Part shown: piece by piece, positions 31,602 through 40,146 of the stretch | Numbering within the stretch: the stretch's first letter is position 1 | Layout of the letters: the number at the start of each line of letters is the position of its first letter | Position numbers and translations under genes: made by a program | DNA from: Coriobacteriaceae bacterium AF08-21 | GTDB taxonomy: Bacteria; Actinomycetota; Coriobacteriia; Coriobacteriales; Coriobacteriaceae | Direction: 5' to 3' | Assembly (NCBI GenBank): GCA_027687465.1 | Contig: JAQCQR010000001.1 | Location: 170,155 to 234,154 of the forward strand | Length of the DNA: 64,000 bases | Notes under the pieces: model-generated | Database searches by the model: none | Seen by the model: the letters and a program-made list of their open reading frames with translations, nothing else | What the model was told of the DNA's origin: nothing

Positions 31602-33677
31602 CTAACGCAGGTACGCCTTTGCGTTGCTCAGGCTGTAGGCAATTGTCGAGCCGTTGTGCAGCAGCGACGACGCCTGCGGGGTAATCGTTCCGGTAATGCC
31701 CAGTGCCAACAGCGCTGAGTTGGTGAGCATCACCTTAGAGTAGGAGCTCGTCAAACGATCAACGAGGCCCTGACTCATGCGGCGCAGACGCACGATCGCG
31801 GCCAGATCCGTATCGGTCAGGATGATGTCGGCGACCTCCTTGGCGATGTCGCTTCCGCCACCCATTGCCAGCCCCACGTCGGCCAAACCGAGCGCCGGCG
31901 AATCATTGACGCCGTCGCCCACCATGGCAACGTGGCGCCCCTCGCGCTTAATGTGCTCCACATAGGCGTACTTATCCTCGGGCAGCAGCTCGGCCTTAAA
32001 CTCGTCGACCCCTGCCTCTCGCGCAATGCGCTCGGCCGTGCGCTCGGAATCGCCCGTGAGCATAACGACATGCTTGACGCCCAACGCGTGCAGGTCGGCG
32101 ATGGCCTCGCGGACCCCGGACTTGAGCGGGTCCTCGATACCGAGCACGCCCACAACGGTACCGTCGACCGCCAGATACAGCGGCGACAGACCCTGCATCT
32201 GGAGCTCGATTTGCTCCTTAATGTCGGACTCGAGCTGCGCGCCCTCATCCTCAAACACAAAGTGTGCGGAACCGATGATGGCGCGCCGCCCCTCGATGGA
32301 CGAAGCGATGCCGTGCGCCACGATGTACTCGACGGCGGCATGGCGCTCGCGGTGCTCGAGCCCGCGCTCGCGAGCAGCGTTGACCACGGCACGCGCCACC
32401 GGATGCGGGAAATGTTCCTCCAAGCAAGCGGAAAGGCGCAGGATCTCGTCCTCGCTCCAGCCATCGGTGGTGAGCACACAGGCAAGACGCGGCTGCGCCT
32501 CGGTAAGCGTGCCGGTCTTATCAAACACAATGGTGTCAGCCTTGGCAAACGACTCAAAGTACTTCGCGCCCTTGACCATGACGCCCATCTTGGCAGCATC
32601 GCTCATGGCAGTCATGACGGCGACGGAACCCGTGAGCTTGAGCGCGCACGAGTAGTCGACCATCAGCGCCGCTGAGGTCTTGATGAGGCTGCGGGTGGTA
32701 AGCGCAACCAAGCCCGCGAGCAGGAAGTTCCACGGGACGATCTTGTTGGCGAGGTCTTCCATGTGCGACTGACCCTCGGACTTGAGCGAGTCGGCCGCCT
32801 GCACGAGCGAGACGATCGAACGCAACTTGGTTTGAGCCGTGTTGGCGCGCACGCGCACCAAGATGTTGCCGTCTTCCACGACGGTACCGGCGAACACGTC
32901 GTCACCTGCGCTGCGCTCGACGGCCAGCGGCTCGCCGGTCAGGGTCGCTTGGTTGACCATGGCGCTCCCCTGTTCGACCACGCCGTCAATGCAGATGGAC
33001 ATGCCGGTGCGCACGGCTACCAGATCGCCGGGCTCAAGCTCGGTCGCGGCAACGCTCACCTCGGTGTCACCGACGACCTTTTGCGCCTTGTCGGGCACAT
33101 CGAGCATCGAGTTGATGAGCTCGTTTTCGCTCATGGCGCGGGTGTAGTCCTCGAGCAGCTCGCCCACGTTGAGCAGGAACATCGTCTGGCCTGCGGTGTC
33201 GACATCACGTTTGACGAACGAAATGCCGATGGCCGAAGCGTCGAGCACGGGAACGGTCAGGCGCGGCTGCGCGAGCTCACGGAGGGCGGCGCGCAAAAAG
33301 GTCATGTAACCGGCCACGACAAACACCGCACGCAGGGGCGTGGGCAAAAACCATCGGCGCGCATAGTGGGCGCCGATAAGTGTGGCAAGATCCATGACGA
33401 GCTTGTGCTTGCGTGGCTCGAGTTGCATCACGTAGCCCGTCTTTGCGTCGGCAATGGCCTGGGCATCGAGCGCACCGACGGCGGCCAGCACGGCATCGCG
33501 GTGCGGCTCGTCGTATTCGAGCGCCATCTGGCCGATGCGGCCGTAGACGCGCACCTTGCGCACGCCGTCGATGTCGCCGCTGAGCTTAAGAAGCGCATCG
33601 AGATCGCTCTCTGGCACAGGACCCGCCAACTGAAGACGGGTCCTGCCGGGGATCTCGCTGATAATCGAGAATCTCAT
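31602..33677 (-). CDS. P1B-like heavy-metal P-type ATPase
   Basis: A 691-residue cation pump. N-terminal HMA-like domain (GRTRLQLAGPVPESDL ... VRVYGRIGQMALEYD), actuator LTGEPLAVERS, phosphorylation site VFDKTGTLTE, HP motif EEHFPHPVARAVV, and hinge MVGDGVNDSPALGLADVG. The transmembrane metal motif reads YSCALKL instead of the CPC of copper/zinc pumps, so metal specificity is uncertain. It follows a DUF6110-like small protein gene by 19 bases, a known pairing in Firmicutes and Actinobacteria. Confidence 0.9.
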   Translation of the reverse strand: MRFSIISEIPGRTRLQLAGPVPESDLDALLKLSGDIDGVRKVRVYGRIGQMALEYDEPHRDAVLAAVGALDAQAIADAKTGYVMQLEPRKHKLVMDLATLIGAHYARRWFLPTPLRAVFVVAGYMTFLRAALRELAQPRLTVPVLDASAIGISFVKRDVDTAGQTMFLLNVGELLEDYTRAMSENELINSMLDVPDKAQKVVGDTEVSVAATELEPGDLVAVRTGMSICIDGVVEQGSAMVNQATLTGEPLAVERSAGDDVFAGTVVEDGNILVRVRANTAQTKLRSIVSLVQAADSLKSEGQSHMEDLANKIVPWNFLLAGLVALTTRSLIKTSAALMVDYSCALKLTGSVAVMTAMSDAAKMGVMVKGAKYFESFAKADTIVFDKTGTLTEAQPRLACVLTTDGWSEDEILRLSACLEEHFPHPVARAVVNAARERGLEHRERHAAVEYIVAHGIASSIEGRRAIIGSAHFVFEDEGAQLESDIKEQIELQMQGLSPLYLAVDGTVVGVLGIEDPLKSGVREAIADLHALGVKHVVMLTGDSERTAERIAREAGVDEFKAELLPEDKYAYVEHIKREGRHVAMVGDGVNDSPALGLADVGLAMGGGSDIAKEVADIILTDTDLAAIVRLRRMSQGLVDRLTSSYSKVMLTNSALLALGITGTITPQASSLLHNGSTIAYSLSNAKAYLR

Positions 33678-33695
33678 AGTTTGTGCCTGGGAGTG

Positions 33696-33941
33696 CTACT
33701 CGGCCGCCTTGTCCGCAGCGGCCTCGCTCTGGGTGAGATAGGCAGCCTCGGCAACCATATCGTCGACCTCGGCCTTGGCCTGCTCGACCATGTCCTGGTA
33801 GCCGTTCTTGATGCGCATGCCGCACGCGATACCCTGCACGCAGGCATTCTTTACCGGAGCGCTGGTAAGCAGCTTGATGCCGGCCGTGCCAAGCAGAAAA
33901 CCGCCACCGACAAGCAGGGTGTTAAACGTCGACTTCTTCAT
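33696..33941 (-). CDS. DUF6110-like small membrane protein
   Basis: An 81-residue protein with one N-terminal membrane helix (FNTLLVGGGFLLGTAGIKLL) and a helical acidic tail. ATG 33941 with AGGGAGAAGCAAC upstream. Encoded just before the ATPase and presumably its accessory subunit. Family name from memory of this gene pair. Confidence 0.7.
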   Translation of the reverse strand: MKKSTFNTLLVGGGFLLGTAGIKLLTSAPVKNACVQGIACGMRIKNGYQDMVEQAKAEVDDMVAEAAYLTQSEAAADKAAE

Positions 33942-34025
33942 GTTGCTTCTCCCTTTTGCCGCATCGGACGCGGCACGGTGCCTCAGCACTCGAGTAAATA
34001 AGTTTGCTCGAGCACACTTTTGGAA

Positions 34026-34049
34026 AATAGTTTAGTTTATCTAACTATT
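34026..34049 (-). promoter_or_regulatory. Possible metalloregulator operator
   Basis: An imperfect dyad, AATAGTT-TAG-TTTAT-CTA-ACTATT, about 80 bases upstream of the DUF6110-like gene. The TTAG-N5-CTAA core resembles DtxR/MntR-type boxes. No regulator gene is nearby. Confidence 0.35.
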
Positions 34050-34179
34050 AAGTTCAACAAAGGTTAACTTTTTGGAAATCTTGAGGCGCGGAACAGCCGA
34101 CTTCTGGCGATCCGCCTGCCGCAACGTACATCTCCGGCATCCAAGAAAGGCTCTCCCCCGACCCAACAAATCGAGGTCT

Positions 34180-34323
34180 AATACTTTTCCGCGAAGTGAA
34201 CGAGTGAAATCGGACCCCCGAAACATCTGCATTTTTCACCAGCAAAACCGCAGGAAACCGAGCCAAAAAAGCATTGATGTTTCAGGGGTCAAAAATAGGT
34301 CGTTCACTTCGCGGAAAAGTATT
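34180..34323. repeat. Nested 144-bp inverted-repeat element
   Basis: Perfect 24-base outer arms (34180-34203 and 34300-34323, beginning AATACTTTTCCGCG) enclose a second 15-base pair of arms with one mismatch (34213-34227 and 34276-34290). No coding potential. Looks like a MITE-type or extended REP element. Confidence 0.8.
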
Positions 34324-34351
34324 CACCTTCGTTTTCCACCACCCCTCACAA

Positions 34352-34380
34352 TGTGACAAAGGGACAGTCCCTTTGTCACA
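34352..34380. repeat. 29-bp perfect hairpin
   Basis: TGTGACAAAGGGAC and its exact complement are separated by one base. Related in its CAAAGG/CCTTTG core to the CCACAAAGG palindromes found at 47559, 48519 and 50088. Confidence 0.85.
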
Positions 34381-34388
34381 TCCACAAA

Positions 34389-34415
34389 AATGGGCGTGCC
34401 GACGGCACGCCCATT
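34389..34415. terminator. GC-rich hairpin, possible terminator
   Basis: AATGGGCGTGCC-GAC-GGCACGCCCATT is a 12-bp perfect stem with a 3-base loop, in the gap between gatB (ending leftward) and the ATPase operon. Confidence 0.5.
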
Positions 34416-34471
34416 CACTCTATTCCTATCAGCCCCGCCTGACCCGAACGGCCGAGTCGTTGCAGAACCCG

Positions 34472-34599
34472 GGAGCCCCGGCAGGGCGGGTGCTTGCTCA
34501 AAATAAGTTCCGCACGCAAAGAAGGCCACTTAATGTGGCCTTCGTCTTGCGCAGGACTGTTCGAAATTTTGAGGAAGCGCCCGCCCTGCCGGGGCCCCT
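34472..34599. repeat. 128-bp inverted-repeat element with internal terminator hairpin
   Basis: Arms of ~33 bases (34472-34504 and 34566-34599, core CCCGGCAGGGCGGG) are nearly complementary. Inside lies AAGGCCAC-TTAAT-GTGGCCTT (34522-34542), a likely gatB terminator. The element ends 11 bases from the gatB stop codon. Confidence 0.7.
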
Positions 34600-34609
34600 C
34601 GGTTCCCGT

Positions 34610-36286
34610 TTACGAGAGCGACGTTCTCAGCAACTCGTTGAAGAGCTTCGGGTTGCCCTTGCCGCGGCTCGCCTTCATGCACTGGCCCACCAAAAAGCCG
34701 ATGACCTTCTGGTTGCCGTCGCGGTACTGCTGCGCCTGCTCGGCACAGTTTGCCAGCACCTCGTCCACGATCGGCTGCAGCGCGCCGGCGTCACTCACCT
34801 GACGCATACCACGCTCGTCGACGATCTTGTTGGGGTCGTCACCGGTCTGGGCCATGGCCTCAAAGACCTCGTGCGCCTGGTTGGAGCTGATAGCATCGGT
34901 CGCCAGCAGCTTGGCAAGGGCTGCCACCTGAGCCGGCGCGATGCCGGACTCGGCGAGCGACACGCCTGCGCCCTTAAGGTAGGCGATCATCTCGTTCACC
35001 AGCAAGTTTGCAACCGTCTGGGCCTCCTTGCCGGCCATACCGGCAGCGGCGGCCTCAAAGAACTCGGCAAACTCCGGGTCGCCAGCAATCTGCTCGGCAT
35101 CGGCCGCCTTAATGCCAAAGTCGGCCTCAAAACGGATGCGCTTGGCATCGGGCAGCTCGGGGATCTCGCCACGGCAGCGGTCGATGAACTCGTCGTCCAG
35201 GTCGAACGGCGCCAGGTCGGGATCGGGGAACAGGCGATAGTCGTCGGCCGTCTCCTTGACGCGCATGACCACGGTGCGCTTGCGGCTAGGCTCCCAGTGG
35301 CGGGTCTCCTGGTAGATGATGCCGCCCTCCTCGAGCACCTCGGCCTGACGGCAGATCTCGTAGGCAAGGCCGTCGTGCAGGCTCTTAAACGAGTTGAGGT
35401 TCTTGAGCTCGGTCTTGGTGCCCAGCTTGGTCTCGCCGCGGCGGCGCAGCGACACGTTGCCGTCGCAGCGCATGGAACCCTTCTCCATGGAGCAGTCGGA
35501 AATGCCCAGCGTCACAAAGATGCGACGGAGCTTTTCCATAAACAGGCGCGCCTCCTCGGGCGTGCGCAGATCGGGCTCAGTCACGAGCTCAATCAAAGGC
35601 GTACCGCAGCGGTTGTAGTCGACGAGCGACTCGGCAGCGGCGGTAATGCGGCCCTCGGCGCCACCCACGTGCACCATCTTGGCGGCGTCCTCCTCCATGT
35701 GAATGCGCAGGATGCGGATGGGCACGGTGTAGGAACCGTCCTCGCGGCGCTCGGGCATCTGCAGGTTGGAGGCATCGTAGCTGGCCAGATGGCCGGCGCG
35801 CTGATTGCCCTCGCGCATCGTGGAGGACATGGACGTAGACAGACCCTCGGCATTGGCTGAGGCGCTCGCCAGGCTCTGGGCCTCGGCCTCGCCAAACGCG
35901 CAGTCGGGGCGTTCGGCGGCACCGCGACCGGTCACGTCCAGATTCAGATGACCGTACATGGCAAAGGCGACCGGACCCTGCGTGGTCTGGAAGTTCTTGG
36001 CCATGTCGGGATAGAAGTAGTGCTTGCGATAAAACATCGAGTGGCGCTGGATCTCGCAGTTGGTGGCCAGACCGGCCTTGACGATGCTCTCGATGGCGCG
36101 TTTGTTGGGCACCGGCAGGGCGCCGGGCAGGCCCAGGCACACCGGACACACGTTGGCGTTGGGCTCGTCATCGTGGCTGAGCTTGCAGTTGCAGAACATC
36201 TTGGTATCGAGTGCGGTGAGCTCGGTATGGATCTCCAGGCCGATCACGGCCTCCCAATCCTGCAGAACCTCGGAAAGCTCCTTCAT
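34610..36286 (-). CDS. gatB: Asp-tRNA(Asn)/Glu-tRNA(Gln) amidotransferase subunit B
   Basis: A 558-residue GatB that binds mischarged tRNA and holds the kinase site of the GatCAB transamidosome. It begins WEAVIGLEIHTELTALDTKMFCNC with the usual Cys cluster (CKL ... CPVCLGLPGALPV) and continues with YFYPDMAKNFQTTQ. The C-terminal YqeY-like helical domain ends FLVGQCMKASRGKGNPKLFNELL. Longer than the common ~475 residues, by an insertion in the middle (SASANAEGLSTSMSS region) and a longer tail. ATG overlaps the gatA stop (TAATG). Confidence 0.96.
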   Translation of the reverse strand: MKELSEVLQDWEAVIGLEIHTELTALDTKMFCNCKLSHDDEPNANVCPVCLGLPGALPVPNKRAIESIVKAGLATNCEIQRHSMFYRKHYFYPDMAKNFQTTQGPVAFAMYGHLNLDVTGRGAAERPDCAFGEAEAQSLASASANAEGLSTSMSSTMREGNQRAGHLASYDASNLQMPERREDGSYTVPIRILRIHMEEDAAKMVHVGGAEGRITAAAESLVDYNRCGTPLIELVTEPDLRTPEEARLFMEKLRRIFVTLGISDCSMEKGSMRCDGNVSLRRRGETKLGTKTELKNLNSFKSLHDGLAYEICRQAEVLEEGGIIYQETRHWEPSRKRTVVMRVKETADDYRLFPDPDLAPFDLDDEFIDRCRGEIPELPDAKRIRFEADFGIKAADAEQIAGDPEFAEFFEAAAAGMAGKEAQTVANLLVNEMIAYLKGAGVSLAESGIAPAQVAALAKLLATDAISSNQAHEVFEAMAQTGDDPNKIVDERGMRQVSDAGALQPIVDEVLANCAEQAQQYRDGNQKVIGFLVGQCMKASRGKGNPKLFNELLRTSLS

Positions 36287-37800
36287 TACAGCTCGCCTCC
36301 CTTCCCGGCAAAATCGGGCGCGACGGAAAGCGCGGGCGCACCCGTGGCGGTATCGGCAAAGCCGCGCTCCAGGGCGCGGGCAAATGTGAGCAGCTGACGG
36401 TCCTTAAAGGCCGGACCCACCAGCTGGGCAGAAACGGGCAGCTGAGTATCCTCGCCCAGGCCCAGCGGCACCGAGATGCCGCCGTTGCCGCAAATGTTGA
36501 GCGAGATGGTGTACAGGTCGGACAGGTACATCTGCGTGGGGTCGCTGATCTCGCCAAACTTAAAGGCCGTGCGTGGCGAGGCGGGCATGAGGATGGTGTC
36601 CACCTTGGCATACGCGGCGTCGTAATCCTGCGTGATGAGCGTGCGGGCCTTTTGCGCGGCATAGTAGTACTTGTCGTACACACCCGAGGAGAGCAGGTAG
36701 GCGCCGAGCATCTGACGGCGCTTGGCCTCGGCGCCAAAGCCGTGGGCGCGCGAAAGCGAGCTCTGGTCGGACAGGTTGGCGCAGCCCTCCTCCTGATAGC
36801 CGTAGCGAATGCCGTCGAAGCGAGCCAGGTTGGAGAACGCCTCGGCCGGGCCGATGACATAGTAGGCGGCGATGGCGGCGTCCAAGTGCAGCAGATCGAC
36901 CTCCACGAGCTCGGCACCCTGGTTCTGCAGCTCCTGGGCGGCGCGCTGAACAGCGGCGTTGACCTCGGGCGTCAGGCCCTCGGCCTCCATAAACGCGGGG
37001 ATGATGCCCACGCGCTTGCCCTCGATGCTGTCGTTGAGGTGCTCGGTAAAGTCGACGGCGCAATCTTGGCTGGTGCAGTCGTACGAATCGTGGCCCGCGC
37101 CGGTAAGCGCGTTCATGGCCAGCGCGATATCCTCGACCGTGCGGCCAAAGGGTCCCACCTGGTCGAGCGACGAGCCAAAGGCAACCACGCCGTAACGGCT
37201 CACGGCGCCATACGTGGGCTTAAAGCCCACCACGCCGCACAGCGACGCCGGCTGGCGAATGGAGCCGCCGGTGTCCGAGCCCAGCGAGAGCGCGACCTCG
37301 CCCGCGGCGACGGCGGCAGCGGAGCCGCCCGAGGAGCCGCCGGGCACGCGCTCGGTATCCCAAGGGTTGTTGGTGCGGTGGAACGCTGAGCTCTCGGTGG
37401 AGCTGCCAAAGGCAAACTCGTCCATGTTGGCCTTGCCCATGGGCAGGCAGCCGGCATCGAGCATGCGCTGGACGCAGGTGGCGGTGTAAACGCTCTGGTA
37501 GTCCGCGAGCATGCGGGAAGCGCAGGTGGTGCGCGTGCCCACGAGGTTCATGTTGTCCTTGATGGCCAGCGGCACGCCCGCAAGCGGGGGCAGCGGCTTG
37601 CCTGCGGCACGGTCGGCATCCACGCGCGCAGCAGCCTCGAGCGCAAGCTCGGGCGCCACCTGCAGGAATGCCTGGACCCCGCCCTCGCGCGCCTCGATGG
37701 CGGCAAGGGAGGCCTGGGCCACCTCGGTAGCGGTAAAGTCGCCGGCGGCAACGCCCGCGGCGATCTGGGCGGCGGTAAGGGAATCGAAGCTTAGCGCCAT
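36286..37800 (-). CDS. gatA: Asp/Glu-tRNA amidotransferase subunit A
   Basis: A 504-residue amidase-signature enzyme that releases ammonia from glutamine for GatB. The Ser-cisSer-Lys triad lies in GVPLAIKDNMNL (Lys), PGGSSGGSAAAVAAGEV and SLGSDTGGSIRQPASLCG. The middle gene of the gatCAB operon, with one-base start/stop overlaps on both sides. Confidence 0.97.
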   Translation of the reverse strand: MALSFDSLTAAQIAAGVAAGDFTATEVAQASLAAIEAREGGVQAFLQVAPELALEAAARVDADRAAGKPLPPLAGVPLAIKDNMNLVGTRTTCASRMLADYQSVYTATCVQRMLDAGCLPMGKANMDEFAFGSSTESSAFHRTNNPWDTERVPGGSSGGSAAAVAAGEVALSLGSDTGGSIRQPASLCGVVGFKPTYGAVSRYGVVAFGSSLDQVGPFGRTVEDIALAMNALTGAGHDSYDCTSQDCAVDFTEHLNDSIEGKRVGIIPAFMEAEGLTPEVNAAVQRAAQELQNQGAELVEVDLLHLDAAIAAYYVIGPAEAFSNLARFDGIRYGYQEEGCANLSDQSSLSRAHGFGAEAKRRQMLGAYLLSSGVYDKYYYAAQKARTLITQDYDAAYAKVDTILMPASPRTAFKFGEISDPTQMYLSDLYTISLNICGNGGISVPLGLGEDTQLPVSAQLVGPAFKDRQLLTFARALERGFADTATGAPALSVAPDFAGKGGEL

Positions 37801-38111
37801 TACTCGCTCTCCCCCTCTCCCAAAATGGACGGCACGCGGAAGTAGCGGTCGCGCGCGCTGCCGGCGTTTTCGAGCGCGACGTCGAGCGGCAGGTCGCGCT
37901 CGGGCTCGCGCAGGTCATCGCCCATCACGTTGGACAGGCTTCCGATGGGATGGAACGTGGGCTCCACGTCGGGCAAGTCATATTGCAAGACGGGCTCGAG
38001 CATCTGGACGGCGTCGTTCATGTAGGACGTCATCTGGGTGAGCTCGTCATCGGTCAGTGCGATCTTTGCGTACTCGGCGATGCCGCGCACGTCTTTCTCG
38101 CTGAGTGCCAT
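37800..38111 (-). CDS. gatC: Asp/Glu-tRNA amidotransferase subunit C
   Basis: A 103-residue GatC (MALSEKDVRGIAEYAKIALTDDEL, later LPDVEPTFHPIG), the small linker that wraps GatA onto GatB. ATG 38111 follows GGAAGGGAGCGCTT. A TATACT -10-like box lies at 38152-38147 on the minus strand. Confidence 0.95.
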   Translation of the reverse strand: MALSEKDVRGIAEYAKIALTDDELTQMTSYMNDAVQMLEPVLQYDLPDVEPTFHPIGSLSNVMGDDLREPERDLPLDVALENAGSARDRYFRVPSILGEGESE

Positions 38112-38252
38112 AAGCGCTCCCTTCCGCATAACAGATAAACCGCTCTAGTATACAAGGCAACGCCACTTGGAGCAGGTGCTTTACCCAAATGCAGCGAAAA
38201 CGTAACGAGGGCGGCGGGCTGGCAGGCGGCAGGCTGGCGGTTCTGCAGCGAA

Positions 38253-38357
38253 ACCGCACCGCCCACAGCAAAAACCGCGCCGACCACAACGAAAACCATC
38301 CCGCCCGCAACGATAACCGTCCCTCCCACAATGGAAACCGTCCCGTCCACAACGAAA
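38253..38357. repeat. Five degenerate 21-bp tandem repeats
   Basis: Units begin ACC at 38253, 38274, 38295, 38316 and 38337 and follow the pattern ACCGTCCCGTCCACAACGAA with scattered changes. The last runs straight into a 61-bp palindromic repeat. It lies in the 367-base gap between gatC and the sortase gene, which otherwise holds no gene. Confidence 0.8.
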
Positions 38358-38418
38358 ACCATCACAACATTCGACACTTTTCGCCAAAATCGCGATTTTC
38401 ATCGAATGTTGTGATGGT
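38358..38418. repeat. 61-bp palindromic intergenic repeat, copy 1
   Basis: Outer arms ACCATCACAACATTCGA and TCGAATGTTGTGATGGT are perfectly complementary. Inner CGCCAAAATCGCGATTTT differs between copies. Same length as copies at 48571, 52671 and 53912. Confidence 0.9.
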
Positions 38419-38430
38419 TTGGAAGTCCCG

Positions 38431-38465
38431 ACCACCGCAAAGGCGCCCGTCCCCTTTGTAGTGGT
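38431..38465. repeat. Degenerate CAAAGG palindrome
   Basis: ACCACCGCAAAGG paired with CCTTTGTAGTGGT; a diverged member of the CCACAAAGG family, 14 bases before the sortase stop codon, where it may terminate transcription. Confidence 0.6.
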
Positions 38466-38478
38466 TCCGAACGATGTC

Positions 38479-39417
38479 CTATGCCGAGGCCTTGGCCTTG
38501 CGGCGCTTGCGGACCGCGTGGATCACGATGTCCAGCAGCAACAGCACAATGGCCACGACCACAATGAGCACGGCAAACTCGCGCTTGCCCCAGTGGCGGC
38601 CGGCCAGCGACTTTTGCTTGTCGACGTCCTTCTTGTTGTACTTGGTGCGCACGCAATGCACCAGCAGACGATGGTCGTTCACGCCGTAGGGCGTGCAGGT
38701 GACGAGCGTCACCTTGTCGGCGCCGGGCTCGATGGTCAGTGACTCCATCTCCTCGGGCAGCACGACCTCGGAGTCCACCATCTTGTAGGCGAGCGTCTTG
38801 TTCATGGTGTGCAGCAGCACCAGGTCGCCGGGCTCCAGCGAGTGGATGTCGTCGAACATGCTCAGGTTGCGCATGCCCGAGTGCGCGGTGAGCACGCAAT
38901 GCGTCGAGGTGCCGCCCACCGGCAGGCTCGTGCCCTCCAGGTGGCCGACGCCCGCCATAAGGACTTCTTCGCTCGTGCCGTGGTAGATGGGCATACTCAC
39001 GTCGATGGAGGGGATCTCGACCCAGCTCATCATGGGGTCGCGGTCAAAGATGAGCTGCTGAGCATAGGGCTCGATCTGGTCGGCGGGGAGCTCGGTGGCC
39101 TCGCCCGCAAGCTGCTCGTTAAAGGAGCGCGCCTGGAGCAGGATGCGTTCGCGCTCCTCGGCAGACAGCGCGTCCACGGTGCTGGACACGGTGCTGATCT
39201 GGTCGAACACGCCCGAGGCCTCGAGCCGGTCCAAGATCCACGGCCAGGTCATAAGGCCCACGCCAATAAGGATGATGACGATGGTGATGAGCCGGTCGGC
39301 CCAGCGAGGCAGTCGCTTGCGGCGACGCTTGGGCTTGGGCTGAGGTTTGGGCTGAGGGCTTGAGCCGCCGTTGTCCGCGGCGTTATTGCTCTTCATATGT
39401 TTGGCGCCCTGCACCAT
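38479..39417 (-). CDS. Class C (pilus) sortase
   Basis: A 312-residue transpeptidase that would polymerize the pilins encoded upstream. A basic N-terminal cytoplasmic tail precedes a signal anchor (LITIVIILIGVGLMTWPWIL). The catalytic domain has TAHSGM (His), TLVTCTPYGVNDHRLLV (Cys, and Arg in HRLLVHCVR) and a C-terminal membrane span (FAVLIVVVAIVLLLLDIVI). Both ends membrane-bound is typical of class C. GAGGAG lies nine bases before ATG 39417. It is separated from the pilin genes by the small peptide locus. Confidence 0.94.
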   Translation of the reverse strand: MVQGAKHMKSNNAADNGGSSPQPKPQPKPKRRRKRLPRWADRLITIVIILIGVGLMTWPWILDRLEASGVFDQISTVSSTVDALSAEERERILLQARSFNEQLAGEATELPADQIEPYAQQLIFDRDPMMSWVEIPSIDVSMPIYHGTSEEVLMAGVGHLEGTSLPVGGTSTHCVLTAHSGMRNLSMFDDIHSLEPGDLVLLHTMNKTLAYKMVDSEVVLPEEMESLTIEPGADKVTLVTCTPYGVNDHRLLVHCVRTKYNKKDVDKQKSLAGRHWGKREFAVLIVVVAIVLLLLDIVIHAVRKRRKAKASA

Positions 39418-39584
39418 CGCCGGTCACTCCTCTACAACTCAAGTTGTCTAAACAAATAATAGCCGATTAGCGAGCTCATGCGCCGAACAACGCAGCCTGG
39501 CAGCATTGCGCAGCGCGAGTTGGGCGCGACTTGGGCCAGCATTTGAGTTTTCAAAATGTCCTGAATCGGCTGGGCGATTCGGGA

Positions 39585-39697
39585 TACAATATCAATAGAA
39601 AACGACGCACCCCGCGTAAATGTTTGGGAGCGCGGACGGCCTAGTTTTCAGCTTTTGTTAAATGCCCGGGCTCCGAACCCCGGGCATTCTTATTTGC
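39585..39697 (+). ncRNA. Possible antisense RNA to the small peptide transcript
   Basis: On the plus strand a TACAAT -10-like box (39585-39590) is followed by about 100 bases that end in a 10-bp hairpin AATGCCCGGG / CCCGGGCATT and a T-rich tail (39660-39697). This hairpin sits exactly at the 3' end of the 50-residue gene on the other strand. 3'-overlapping antisense RNAs are typical of type I toxin-antitoxin loci. No good -35 was seen, so this is a proposal. Confidence 0.35.
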
Positions 39698-39842
39698 GCT
39701 TGTTGCGGCGCAAATGCCTTCTACCGTCCGCACCGCGCGTGCGCCTACGGACCTTAAACCGAACCTCATACGAGTCAAGAAACGCGATGACGAACGTGCC
39801 CACCGCCGCGAGGGCGGCGAGCGCGTTAAGGAATTTCAGCAT
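39690..39842 (-). CDS. Holin-like small membrane peptide (candidate type I toxin)
   Basis: A 50-residue peptide: MLKFLNALAALAAVGTFVIAFLDS forms one membrane helix, followed by a very basic tail (RRRTRGADGRRHLRRNKRK). This layout matches putative holin-like toxins. A strong GGAGGT lies 7 bases before ATG 39842, which argues for translation. The stop codon touches a bidirectional terminator hairpin. Confidence 0.6.
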   Translation of the reverse strand: MLKFLNALAALAAVGTFVIAFLDSYEVRFKVRRRTRGADGRRHLRRNKRK

Positions 39843-40016
39843 TTGGGGACCTCCGATCGAGTCGTCGGCCGCCCGCGCACGGGATGCGTCGCAAAGCCAT
39901 TTTACTGCGAGCGTATGCACCCACAGCCGGTAAACGCGATTTTGACAAACATTTGTTCGATATTCATACGCTTGATCCATCGGACGGTGGAGGCTGGCTG
40001 CGTTATCCCAAAAAAC

Positions 40017-40045
40017 GGGGCAGACTCCAGCGCGGAGTCTGCCCC
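40017..40045 (-). terminator. Terminator of the pilin operon
   Basis: GGGGCAGACTCC-AGCGC-GGAGTCTGCCCC, a 12-bp perfect stem followed on the minus strand by GTTTTTTGG, about 100 bases after the major pilin stop codon. Confidence 0.9.
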
Positions 40046-40146
40046 GAAAAGAAAATGGCGAAGCAAGAACGTGGATGGACGAGAAAAGTGTCCGCAAGTC
40101 TCATGGCCATCACATCCCACCTGCCAAAGGGATGGGTGAGTGAGCG

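Noticed and set aside
38253..38357. Tandem repeats considered as a CRISPR array
   Set aside because: The 21-bp units are contiguous with no unique spacers, and no cas genes are present.
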